From Amycolatopsis marina (GTDB lineage: Bacteria; Actinomycetota; Actinomycetes; Mycobacteriales; Pseudonocardiaceae), in NCBI RefSeq assembly GCF_900111885.1, contig NZ_FOKG01000015.1, positions 62,001 to 126,000 on the forward strand: a stretch of DNA of 64,000 nucleotides, given 5' to 3'. Position numbers and translations under genes: made by a program. Below are positions 49,448 to 56,532 of this stretch, piece by piece. The notes beneath the pieces were generated by a model. That model was not told the origin of the DNA. It worked only from the letters and a program-made list of their open reading frames with translations, and did not search any database. Each line of letters opens with the position of its first letter. The stretch's first letter is position 1.

Positions 49448-49846
49448 ATGACCGCCGTCCGTTGCGTCGGTGCCATCGTTCACGACCAGCAGGGCAGGCT
49501 GCTGCTGATCCGGCGCGGGAACGAACCCTCTCGCGGGCTCTGGTCCCTGCCTGGCGGGAAAGTCGAACAGGGCGAGTCCGACGCCGTAGCGGTGGTCAGG
49601 GAACTGCGCGAGGAGACCGGGCTGGACGGCGTGGCGGGCGCGCTGGCCGGTCAGGTGGTGCGCGGACCGTACGAGATCTACGACTACGTCTGCCGAGCGA
49701 CGGGCGGCACGTTGCGAGCGGGCGACGACGCCGAGGCCGTCCGCTGGGTCGACGCGGCGGCGTTCACCGAGTTCGAGGCCGCCGGGGCGCTCGCCGACGG
49801 CCTCGCCGAGGCCCTCCGCGGCTGGGACGCGCTGCCCCGGCGCTGA
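49448..49846 (+). CDS. Nudix hydrolase
   Basis: The 132-residue protein has the Nudix box GGKVEQGESDAVAVVRELRE followed by ETGL, at about residues 36-59 (GxxxxxExxxxxxxREUxEExGU). N-terminal strands (TAVRCVGAIVHDQQGRLLLI) match MutT-like proteins. It hydrolyses a nucleoside diphosphate linked to some moiety X; the substrate cannot be told. It is convergent with the acyl-CoA synthetase gene, with only 17 bp between. Confidence 0.93.
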   Translation: MTAVRCVGAIVHDQQGRLLLIRRGNEPSRGLWSLPGGKVEQGESDAVAVVRELREETGLDGVAGALAGQVVRGPYEIYDYVCRATGGTLRAGDDAEAVRWVDAAAFTEFEAAGALADGLAEALRGWDALPRR

Positions 49847-49863
49847 GGCCGTTTCCAGGCAGC

Positions 49864-51456
49864 TCAGCCCTCACGCAGCACGAACTTCTGGATCTTGCCG
49901 GTCGAGGTTTTCGGCAGCTCGGCGACGAACTCCACCCTGTCGGGCACCTTGTACCCGGCGATCCGGGCCCGCACGTGCTCGCGCAGCTCCGGGGCGGCCG
50001 CCTCGTGCCCCGCCCGCAGCACGACGTAGGCCTTTGGTCGCTCACCCCACTTCTCGTCGGGCACCCCGACCACGGCCACCTCCAGCACGGCCGGGTGGGA
50101 ATCGATGGCGGCCTCGACCTCGATCGTGGAGATGTTCTCGCCACCGGAGATGATGATGTCCTTGGCCCTGTCCCGCAGCTCGATGTAGCCGTCGGAGTGC
50201 CAGACCCCGAGATCCCCCGAGTGAAACCAGCCACCGTGGAAGGCGGTCGCCGTGGCGTCGGGGTCGGCGAAGTAGCCCGACATGACGTTGTTCCCGCGCA
50301 TCACCACCTCGCCCATGGTGACGCCGTCCCTCGGCACGTCGCGCAGGTCGCCGTCGACCACCCTGACCCCGTCGGTGACCACCATTCCGACGCCCTGCCG
50401 GGCGAGCAGCCTGCTGCGGGCCTCGACATCGAGCACAGCCCATCCGTCCTGGTATTCGCACACCGTGTACGGCCCGTAGGTCTCGGTCAGCCCGTAGACG
50501 TGCACCAGACGGGTACCCAGCTCGGCCATTCGGGAGATCACCGTGGGACTCGGCGGTGCCCCCGCTGTGGTGACGACGACCTCGCGGTCGAGTGGATGCG
50601 CGTCCTCGTGGTTGGCGATGGTGACCAGGACGGTGGGCGCGCCGTTGAGGTGGGTGATGCCCTCCGTGTCGAGCAGCCGCCAGATCTCCCCGCCGTCCAC
50701 CGCGCGCAGGCAGACATGGGTGCCGCCAACCGCGGTGACGGCCCAGGTGGTGCACCACCCGTTGCAGTGGAACATCGGCAGCGTCCACAGGTAGCGGGAC
50801 TCGGGGGTGTGCCGGGAGTGGATCACCTCGGCGAGCGCGTTCAGGTACGCACCCCGGTGGTGGTACATCACGCCCTTCGGCTTGCCGGTGGTTCCCGAGG
50901 TGTAGTTGATCGAGATCGTGGCGCGCTCGTCCGCCACCGTCCACGGCAGCGGCTCGTCGTCGCCCTTCGCGACGAGGTCGGCGTAGGAGATGCCGCCGAC
51001 AGCCGGGTCGGCGGCGGCTCCCGATGCTGGGTCGGTCACGGTGACGATCTCGCGCACACCAAGGTCATCGGCAACGGGCGCGATCGACGGATGCAGGGCC
51101 GAGTCCACGACCAGCAGCTTCGCCCCGCAGTGCCGCACGATGTGCTGGATTTCGGCAGGGGCGAGCCGGGTGTTGATCGCCACCAGCACCGCGCCGGCCA
51201 GCGGCACGGCGAAGTGCGCGACCAGCATTTCCGGGATGTTCGGCAACAGGTACGCGACCCGGTCCCCCTGCTCGATTCCACCGGCGCGCAGCGCCCGTGC
51301 CACCCTGGTCGTCTCCCCGGCGAACTCGCGATAGGTGATCCGCCGGTCCCCGTAGACGATGGCCGTCCGGTCGGCGAAGACCTCGCCCGACCGTTCCAGG
51401 AACGTCAGCGGGGTCAACGGGGTGAACGAGACGTCCTCGTCAGCGGTAGCTCCCAT
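49864..51456 (-). CDS. Acyl-CoA synthetase (AMP-forming)
   Basis: The 530-residue adenylate-forming enzyme has the P-loop-like NYTSGTTGKPKGVMYHH, GAPPSPTVI, YGLTETYGP, the hinge region GYIELRDRAKDIIISGGENI, and the catalytic lysine in PKTSTGKIQKF. It activates a fatty or aromatic carboxylate to the CoA thioester. The HRGAYLNAL and HCNGW features match medium-chain AcsM/FadD-type enzymes of actinobacteria. Chain length preference is not readable. Confidence 0.92.
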   Translation of the reverse strand: MGATADEDVSFTPLTPLTFLERSGEVFADRTAIVYGDRRITYREFAGETTRVARALRAGGIEQGDRVAYLLPNIPEMLVAHFAVPLAGAVLVAINTRLAPAEIQHIVRHCGAKLLVVDSALHPSIAPVADDLGVREIVTVTDPASGAAADPAVGGISYADLVAKGDDEPLPWTVADERATISINYTSGTTGKPKGVMYHHRGAYLNALAEVIHSRHTPESRYLWTLPMFHCNGWCTTWAVTAVGGTHVCLRAVDGGEIWRLLDTEGITHLNGAPTVLVTIANHEDAHPLDREVVVTTAGAPPSPTVISRMAELGTRLVHVYGLTETYGPYTVCEYQDGWAVLDVEARSRLLARQGVGMVVTDGVRVVDGDLRDVPRDGVTMGEVVMRGNNVMSGYFADPDATATAFHGGWFHSGDLGVWHSDGYIELRDRAKDIIISGGENISTIEVEAAIDSHPAVLEVAVVGVPDEKWGERPKAYVVLRAGHEAAAPELREHVRARIAGYKVPDRVEFVAELPKTSTGKIQKFVLREG

Positions 51457-51517
51457 CGCTCAATAGTGGAGCGCCGGATGGGACCCGACAATCTCTAGGT
51501 GGAGACACCCGCCGGGC

Positions 51518-52621
51518 TTACCCCGCCAGCCAGGTCATCCGCTGCCCGTGCCCCTGCGTCTTCGCCAGCGGCTGGGCGCGGACCGTGCCCTCCACCCACG
51601 TCGCCAGCCCGAGCACGAACTCCTCCGGAGCGGCGAGGTCGTCCCTGCCGGGCAGTACGTAGCCGAGGCCTGCCTTGTAGGCCTCCTCGCTGATCCACCA
51701 CAGTGGACGCTGTATGGCCAGCCCACGCAGTGCGTCCACGAACTCCTGCTGCCGCCGCTGCGGCAGGTACGGCAGCACGTGACTGGTGATCACCAGCAGC
51801 GGCAGCTCGGCGGGCAGTCGTGCCGCGGCGGCCGCGAGGTCGTCGACGGCGTCGCCGGTCATCAGCTCGGGCGGGTCCTTGCGCTGGGCCGCGGCAGCCG
51901 TGCGCAGAAGGCGGATCCGGTCCGGCTGGTCCGCCCACACACAGGCCTCCAGCCAGGCGAGCTCGTCCTCGTCACCCGCGTTCACCGGCGCCCTGTCCAG
52001 CCCGAGCTTGGCGCCGACGGCGAGTTTCTTGGGCAACTTCGGCAGCGTCGCCCCCGGCGCCAGTTCCATGGCGCAGTGCAGCCCGACAGCGGCCTTCGCG
52101 GGCCCGGCGGTCAGCTGCTCCCCACCGTCGCACTGATAGCGGTAACCGAACTTGTCCAGGCCCAGCAGCAGGCCCGCACTGCAACCGATCTCCAGCAGGG
52201 CGACCTTGCCGCCCGCCTGTTTCGCGGCCAGCGACACACCGGGGTAGAGCAGCGCCGCACGCCGGACCTCATTGGTCTGGGTGAAACGATGCGCCACCAG
52301 TTCGCGGACCTGCTCCGCCCGCTCCAGCAGGAACGACCGGAACAGCGGCCAGGTCTCCGAGTCCACGCCGTCGAAGCCGCCCAGCGACGGGTAGTACCGC
52401 GAGAGCGGATGGATCGGATCGGCCTGGATCAGCCGGTGCGCCACGGCCAGCAGCAGCGTCGGACGGGCATCGGCGGGTGCCGCGGCCGCGAGCAGGCTGG
52501 CGACCGCGTCGTCCTCGGCGGCCTTGAGGGCAAGGTGCTCGTACAGCGGGGAGTTGCCCGCCGCATCGGTCTCGGCGAACCGGCGCAGCCGGTGCTTGAT
52601 CTCCTCGAGCAGATCACTCAT
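51518..52621 (-). CDS. DUF2332 family protein
   Basis: The 367-residue protein matches DUF2332 (RFAETDAAGNSPLYEHLA, PLSRYYPSLGG, ALLEIGCSAGLLLGLDKFGY, VITSHVLPYLPQRRQQEFVD). The EIGCSAGLLLG stretch looks like an S-adenosylmethionine-binding GxGxG-type turn, so a methyltransferase-like fold is possible. The ATG at 52621 directly follows a duplicated copy of the MaoC gene end and is linked by an ATGA overlap to an 11-codon ORF. Confidence 0.82.
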   Translation of the reverse strand: MSDLLEEIKHRLRRFAETDAAGNSPLYEHLALKAAEDDAVASLLAAAAPADARPTLLLAVAHRLIQADPIHPLSRYYPSLGGFDGVDSETWPLFRSFLLERAEQVRELVAHRFTQTNEVRRAALLYPGVSLAAKQAGGKVALLEIGCSAGLLLGLDKFGYRYQCDGGEQLTAGPAKAAVGLHCAMELAPGATLPKLPKKLAVGAKLGLDRAPVNAGDEDELAWLEACVWADQPDRIRLLRTAAAAQRKDPPELMTGDAVDDLAAAAARLPAELPLLVITSHVLPYLPQRRQQEFVDALRGLAIQRPLWWISEEAYKAGLGYVLPGRDDLAAPEEFVLGLATWVEGTVRAQPLAKTQGHGQRMTWLAG

Positions 52622-52653
52622 GGGGCAAGGCTCCCAACCGACGGCTTACTCAT
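52618..52653 (-). CDS. 11-codon ORF coupled to the DUF2332 start
   Basis: The ATG at 52653, created by the duplicated MaoC end, reads MSKPSVGSLAP and stops at TGA sharing bases with the DUF2332 ATG. A longer 31-codon ORF from the ATG at 52745 (inside the MaoC stop region) ends on this ATG in the same way. These may only serve to pass ribosomes along; no function of the peptide is claimed. Confidence 0.25.
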   Translation of the reverse strand: MSKPSVGSLAP

Positions 52654-52772
52654 GGGGCACCGGCCGTCCCGGTTGCTCGCTGTGTCCATCGGCGTCCCTC
52701 GTCCCTCGCTCCGCGTGCAAGGCTCCCAACCGACGGCTTACTCATGGGGCACCGGCCGTCCCGGTTGCTCGC
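52625..52772. repeat. Perfect 56-bp direct duplication of the MaoC gene 3' end
   Basis: The bases 52625..52680 are repeated exactly at 52717..52772 (92-bp period, 36-bp spacer of TCC/CGT-rich low complexity). The right copy contains the last codons and stop of the MaoC gene; the left copy lies in the gap before the DUF2332 start. Each copy contains CCCCATGAGT, so on the minus strand an ATG overlaps each stop. Confidence 0.95.
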
Positions 52773-53241
52773 CGCCCCGCGACTCGCCGTACGAACGCTT
52801 CGGCACCATCACCTTGCGGCGGAAGGTGCAGACGATCAGGCCGTCCTGCTTGTAGCCGCGGGTCTCGACGTACACCACACCACGGTCGTCCTTGGACTTC
52901 GACGGCGTCTTGTCCAGCACCTCGGTCTCACCGTAGATGGTGTCGCCGTGGAACGTGGGCTTCACGTGCCGCAGCGACTCGACCTCCAGATTCGCGATCG
53001 CCTTTCCCGAGACGTCCGGCACCGACATGCCCAGCAGCAACGAGTAGATGTAGTTGCCGACCACGACGTTCTTGCCGAAGTCCGTCGTCTCCCCCGCGTA
53101 ATGCGCGTCCATGTGCAGCGGGTGGTGGTTCATGGTGAGCAGGCAGAAGAGGTGGTCGTCGTACTCCGTGACCGTCTTTCCCGGCCAGTGCTTGTAGACC
53201 GCGCCGACCTCGAACTCTTCGAAGTACCGACCGAACTGCAC
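52738..53241 (-). CDS. MaoC-like dehydratase/hydratase
   Basis: The 167-residue hot-dog protein has GRYFEEFEVGAVYKHWPGKT, LLTMNHHPLHMDAHYAGETT with the catalytic Asp/His region, VVGNYIYSLLLGMSVPDVSG, LEVESLRHVKPTFHGDTIYG and VYVETRGYKQDG. It hydrates enoyl-CoA or similar thioesters. The neighbouring acyl-CoA synthetase might act in the same pathway. Its 3' end has been duplicated. Confidence 0.9.
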   Translation of the reverse strand: MQFGRYFEEFEVGAVYKHWPGKTVTEYDDHLFCLLTMNHHPLHMDAHYAGETTDFGKNVVVGNYIYSLLLGMSVPDVSGKAIANLEVESLRHVKPTFHGDTIYGETEVLDKTPSKSKDDRGVVYVETRGYKQDGLIVCTFRRKVMVPKRSYGESRGGEQPGRPVPHE

Positions 53242-53304
53242 GTTTCGTCCTCCTCGAGTAACGCGACATCGCCCTGCGCCGACATCATCTGACGCTGAGG
53301 AGTA

Positions 53305-53358
53305 CCCTCGTTTACCGGTGTCGGCTACGTCAACGCGAGCAGCGACACGCTACGAGGG
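53305..53358 (+). ncRNA. Structured leader candidate upstream of corA
   Basis: Stacked inverted repeats: outer CCCTCGT (53305..53311) with ACGAGGG (53352..53358), middle GTGTCG (53318..53323) with CGACAC (53343..53348), inner GCT (53324..53326) with AGC (53338..53340), and an 11-base loop. It lies about 220 bp before corA, on the same strand as a small ORF with a strong ribosome binding site. I do not recognise a known riboswitch class; it does not match the M-box core that I remember. Confidence 0.45.
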
Positions 53359-53403
53359 CACGAGCCTGAAGATGACCCCGGCCGGAGGAGGTGAGGAACG
53401 CAG

Positions 53404-53481
53404 ATGAGTAGTGGCGATAGTCCGCTTCCTAGTACCACCAGCGTTCCCGCTGTTTCCGCCGGCACCGTCACGTACGGGTAG
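53404..53481 (+). CDS. 25-codon leader ORF upstream of corA
   Basis: An ATG at 53404 preceded by GGAGGAGGTGAGGA reads MSSGDSPLPSTTSVPAVSAG and ends TVTYG before a TAG at 53479..53481, about 100 bp before corA. The ribosome binding site is much stronger than is usual for a chance ORF. Proline, Ser and Thr codons are frequent. Leader peptides before Mg2+ transporter genes (mgtL, corL in Salmonella) set a precedent for translation-coupled control; equivalence here is inference. Confidence 0.45.
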   Translation: MSSGDSPLPSTTSVPAVSAGTVTYG

Positions 53482-53579
53482 CCCGGGCAGGTCACCAGCT
53501 GGGAGCGCTGGCCACGCCGAGCGGACCGATCCGCTTGGCGCGTCGTTTCGTGCACGACGTCACAGCCAGGAGTCTCACC

Positions 53580-54665
53580 ATGCCAGCAATCCCCTCCCTC
53601 GGCAATTTGCGAGGACGCGCGGCGAACCGGGGCAACAAGGTGCGGTCACCGATCCCGGTGCCGCCCGCTGCCTACGTCGTCGACTGCGCGGTGTACGTCG
53701 ACGGCGAGCGGCTGGCGGGCGACTGGACGCACTCCGCCGCCATCGAGGAGGTCCGGCGGCGGCGTGAGGGCTTCGTGTGGATCGGGCTGCACGAGCCGGA
53801 CGAGAGCCAGATCCAGGGCATCGCCGACACCTTCGGCCTGCACGAGCTCGCGGTGGAGGACGCGGTGCACGCGCACCAGCGCCCGAAGCTGGAGCGCTAC
53901 GACGACACGCTGTTCATGGTCTTCCGCACCGTGCGGTACGTGGAGCACGCGTCACCGACCACCGCGAACGAGATCGTCGAGTCGGGCGAGCTGATGGCCT
54001 TTCTCGGCACCGACTTCATCATCACGGTGCGGCACGGGAACCACTCCGGCCTGGCCCGGTTGCGCCAGGAACTGGAGTCCGACCCGGAACAGTTGGCGCA
54101 CGGCCCCGCGTCCGTGCTGCACGCGGTCGCCGACCACGTCGTCGACCACTTCCTCGATGTGACAGAGAGCATCGAGGACGACATCGACGAGATGGAGACG
54201 CAGGTCTTCGCACCGCGCTCGCCAGTGACCTCCGAGCAGATCTACCTGATGAAGCGCGAGGTGCTGGAACTGCGCAGGGCGGTGATGCCGCTGGCCATGC
54301 CGTTGCGCAGGCTCTCCGAGGGCTACACCCGCCTCGTTCCCGACGATGTCCGGTCGTACTTCCGCAACGTGCACGACCACCTGACCAACGTGTCCGAGCG
54401 CGTCGCCGGCTTCGACGAGCTGCTCACCACGCTCGTCGACGCGACCCTGGCCAAGATCACGCTGCAGCTCAACAGCGACATGCGCAAGATCACCGCCTGG
54501 GCCGCGATCATCGCGGTTCCGACCGCGCTGGCCGGGATCTACGGGATGAACTTCGACTACATGCCCGAACTGAACCTGCGCTACGGCTACCCGATGACGG
54601 TGGCCGTGATCCTCGGCATCTGCCTGCTGCTCTACCGAATATTCCGAAAGAACCGATGGCTCTAG
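53580..54665 (+). CDS. corA: CorA-family magnesium/cobalt transporter
   Basis: The 361-residue protein has the long acidic cytosolic domain (FVWIGLHEPDESQIQGIADT, FGLHELAVEDAVHAHQRPKL), a coiled helix (IDEMETQVFAPRSPVTSEQI) and two C-terminal helices with the signature YGMNFDYMPE before the last one (MTVAVILGICLLLYRIF). The basic end is FRKNRWL. It is a homopentameric Mg2+ channel of the inner membrane. AGGAG lies 8 bases before the ATG at 53580. The 338-bp upstream gap contains a structured leader and a short ORF. Confidence 0.95.
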   Translation: MPAIPSLGNLRGRAANRGNKVRSPIPVPPAAYVVDCAVYVDGERLAGDWTHSAAIEEVRRRREGFVWIGLHEPDESQIQGIADTFGLHELAVEDAVHAHQRPKLERYDDTLFMVFRTVRYVEHASPTTANEIVESGELMAFLGTDFIITVRHGNHSGLARLRQELESDPEQLAHGPASVLHAVADHVVDHFLDVTESIEDDIDEMETQVFAPRSPVTSEQIYLMKREVLELRRAVMPLAMPLRRLSEGYTRLVPDDVRSYFRNVHDHLTNVSERVAGFDELLTTLVDATLAKITLQLNSDMRKITAWAAIIAVPTALAGIYGMNFDYMPELNLRYGYPMTVAVILGICLLLYRIFRKNRWL

Positions 54666-54719
54666 GGCACATCGCCCTCCCCGCGTCGTTGCTTCCTTCT
54701 GACCTGTTCGGAGTACGCC

Positions 54720-54836
54720 ATGCCACGCATGTTCACCAACCTGAAGTTCTGGGCCCTGACGGTCGCCATCATCTGGATCGCGGTCGTGACCGCGGTCATC
54801 ACCATCAACCCCGAGTTCGCCCACGTCCCGCAGTGA
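54720..54836 (+). CDS. 38-residue single-helix membrane peptide downstream of corA
   Basis: The ATG at 54720 has GGAG 6 bases upstream and starts PRMFTNLKFWALTVAIIWIA followed by VVTAVITINPEFAHVPQ and a TGA at 54836. One clear transmembrane helix (WALTVAIIWIAVVTAVITI) is present. Third-position GC is high. It begins 54 bp after corA and is probably co-transcribed; a modulator of the transporter is a natural but unproven idea. Confidence 0.6.
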   Translation: MPRMFTNLKFWALTVAIIWIAVVTAVITINPEFAHVPQ

Positions 54837-54838
54837 CG

Positions 54839-54963
54839 GTGTCTTATGCAAATGAGTGTTATGCACACAGGCAGGTGCGGCTACCGTGCGTATGTCACCT
54901 GCACTCGGTCGCCGCGAGCCACCCTCCGGGCGGCCCCGTCAACCGAGTTGTGCATAACCCTCA
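54839..54963 (+). repeat. Interspersed repeat family 1, copy C
   Basis: The shortest full copy, about 125 bp. The left end has TGAGTGTTATGCACA and the right end TGTGCATAACCCTCA, imperfect inverted copies of each other. Inside are GTCACCTGCACTCGG and CGTCAACCGAGTTGTGCA as in copies A and B. It begins right after the small peptide stop and ends 24 bp before the phosphoesterase start. Confidence 0.85.
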
Positions 54964-54986
54964 CGAGCTCGCAGTAGCCTGGGGAC

Positions 54987-55661
54987 ATGCCCACGGCCCT
55001 AGTGGTTGCCGACGAGGTCGAGGAGCGGTTGTGGACCGACGCGGTCCGGTCCCTCTCCGTCGACCTCGTCCTCGGCGCCGGTGACCTGCCGTTCGACTAC
55101 CTGGAGTACCTGGCGGCCGCGCTGGATCGGCCGCTGGTGTTCGTCCCCGGCAACCACGACCCGGACCTCACCGGCTTCACCCGCTACGGCGGCCTTTCGA
55201 TGCGCAGCGGCTTTCCCGAGCGGTGGCCCGGTCCCGAAGGCGGGATCAACGCCGACGGCAGGGTGGTGGACGTCGCGGGTGTGCGGATCGCGGGCCTCGG
55301 TGGTTCGGTCCGGTACAACGAGGGGCCGAACCAGTGGACCCAGGGGCAGCAGTCCCGCAGGGCACGGCGCCTGGAATGGGCGGCTGCACGACGGCGACGG
55401 CGGGACGGCCGGGATGTGGACGTCCTGTTGACACACTCACCGCCGCGGGGCGTCGGTGACCGGGAGGACCCACCGCACCACGGCTTCGACTGTCTGCACA
55501 GGACAGTGCAGCGGATCAGCCCGGCGTGGTTGCTGCACGGGCACATCCACCCATACGGGGAGAGCCTGCCCGAACACCGGCTCGGCGGCACTCGCGTGCG
55601 CAACGTCGTGGGGTACCACGTGATGGAGCTGCGGCAGGAGACACCAGCGGAGGCGACGTGA
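54987..55661 (+). CDS. Calcineurin-like metallophosphoesterase
   Basis: The 224-residue protein has GAGDLPFDYLEY (GD motif), VPGNHDPDL (GNHD), LLTHSPPRG and LLHGHIHPYG (GHxH), four of the five metallophosphoesterase blocks. The first block, normally DxH, is VADEV here, so one metal ligand set is changed. This variant recurs in actinobacterial relatives as far as I remember. Substrate unknown. It is followed 17 bp later by the ParB-like gene. Confidence 0.85.
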   Translation: MPTALVVADEVEERLWTDAVRSLSVDLVLGAGDLPFDYLEYLAAALDRPLVFVPGNHDPDLTGFTRYGGLSMRSGFPERWPGPEGGINADGRVVDVAGVRIAGLGGSVRYNEGPNQWTQGQQSRRARRLEWAAARRRRRDGRDVDVLLTHSPPRGVGDREDPPHHGFDCLHRTVQRISPAWLLHGHIHPYGESLPEHRLGGTRVRNVVGYHVMELRQETPAEAT

Positions 55662-55677
55662 GCGACCGGCAGGAGAC

Positions 55678-56526
55678 ATGAACAGCAGAGACACCGGGTT
55701 TCCCCGCGCGGACGCCGAACACGACTTCCTCCGTGCCCGCCGGAGGCAGGTGCTGTCCCGGCTGGCGAACTGGCTGCGCAGGGAGCCCGACGACGTCAAC
55801 ATCATGCTGCCCTTCCACGAGGTCGTCGACGCACTGGGCTGGGAGGGCGAGCGAAGGATCGGCCTGCGGGTGATCCGGCTGGACTCCATCGTCGGCAGTG
55901 TGGATCGCGGCCGTGATTTCGACCGGCGGTTCCGGCCGACCTCGGGGCGGGTACGCGAACGCTGGGAACGGCTGGCGCTCGCCGCCCGGCGCGGCGAGAG
56001 CATCCCGCCGATCGAGGTCTACCGCGTCGGCGACCTGCACTTCATCATCGACGGACACCACAGGGTCTCCGTCGCCCACTCCATGCGATTGTCCACAATA
56101 GACGCATTCGTGACCGAGGTCAGGACGAAACTGAACCCCAGTGGTATCCGGTATCGGGGCGACCTGATCGTCAAGGACTACCGCAGGCTCTTCCTGGAGC
56201 GGGTACCGCTGACCGGGCAGGCGCGCGCCGCCGTCATCCTCACCGATCCCTGGGACTACGCCGAACTCGGCGAACATGTGGAGGCATGGGGCTTCCGGCT
56301 GATGCAGGACGACGGCGTGTTCCACGACCGGGCCACCGTCGCGGCCAGGTGGTTCGCCGACGAGTACCAGCCGGTGGTGCAGATGCTGCACCAGGCCGAT
56401 CTGGTCGGCGACCGCACCGAGGCCGAGGCGTACATGTGGGTGGCGGGCGAGCGCTACCGGCTCATCCGGACGCACCGCTGGGACGACGACGTCATCGAGG
56501 CCGTGCGTTCACAGCGCATGCAGTAG
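55678..56526 (+). CDS. ParB/sulfiredoxin-fold domain protein
   Basis: The 282-residue protein has a helical N-terminus (RARRRQVLSRLANWLRREPD) and a ParB-nuclease-like core (SIPPIEVYRVGDLHFIIDGH, HRVSVAHSMRLSTIDAFVTE). The DGHHR motif corresponds to the CTPase/ParB GERR-like box. A C-terminal region of about 120 residues is not assigned. It is not a chromosomal parB, since no parA or helix-turn-helix is present. Proteins with this layout are common singletons in actinobacteria. Confidence 0.8.
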   Translation: MNSRDTGFPRADAEHDFLRARRRQVLSRLANWLRREPDDVNIMLPFHEVVDALGWEGERRIGLRVIRLDSIVGSVDRGRDFDRRFRPTSGRVRERWERLALAARRGESIPPIEVYRVGDLHFIIDGHHRVSVAHSMRLSTIDAFVTEVRTKLNPSGIRYRGDLIVKDYRRLFLERVPLTGQARAAVILTDPWDYAELGEHVEAWGFRLMQDDGVFHDRATVAARWFADEYQPVVQMLHQADLVGDRTEAEAYMWVAGERYRLIRTHRWDDDVIEAVRSQRMQ

Positions 56527-56532
56527 GTCCGG

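Noticed and set aside
53305..53358. Assignment of the corA leader to the M-box (ykoK) riboswitch
   Set aside because: The conserved core of the M-box that I remember is not present; only the position before a Mg2+ transporter agrees.
55678..56526. Chromosomal parB
   Set aside because: The protein has a ParB-like fold region but no helix-turn-helix, no parA beside it and no parS-like sites nearby.
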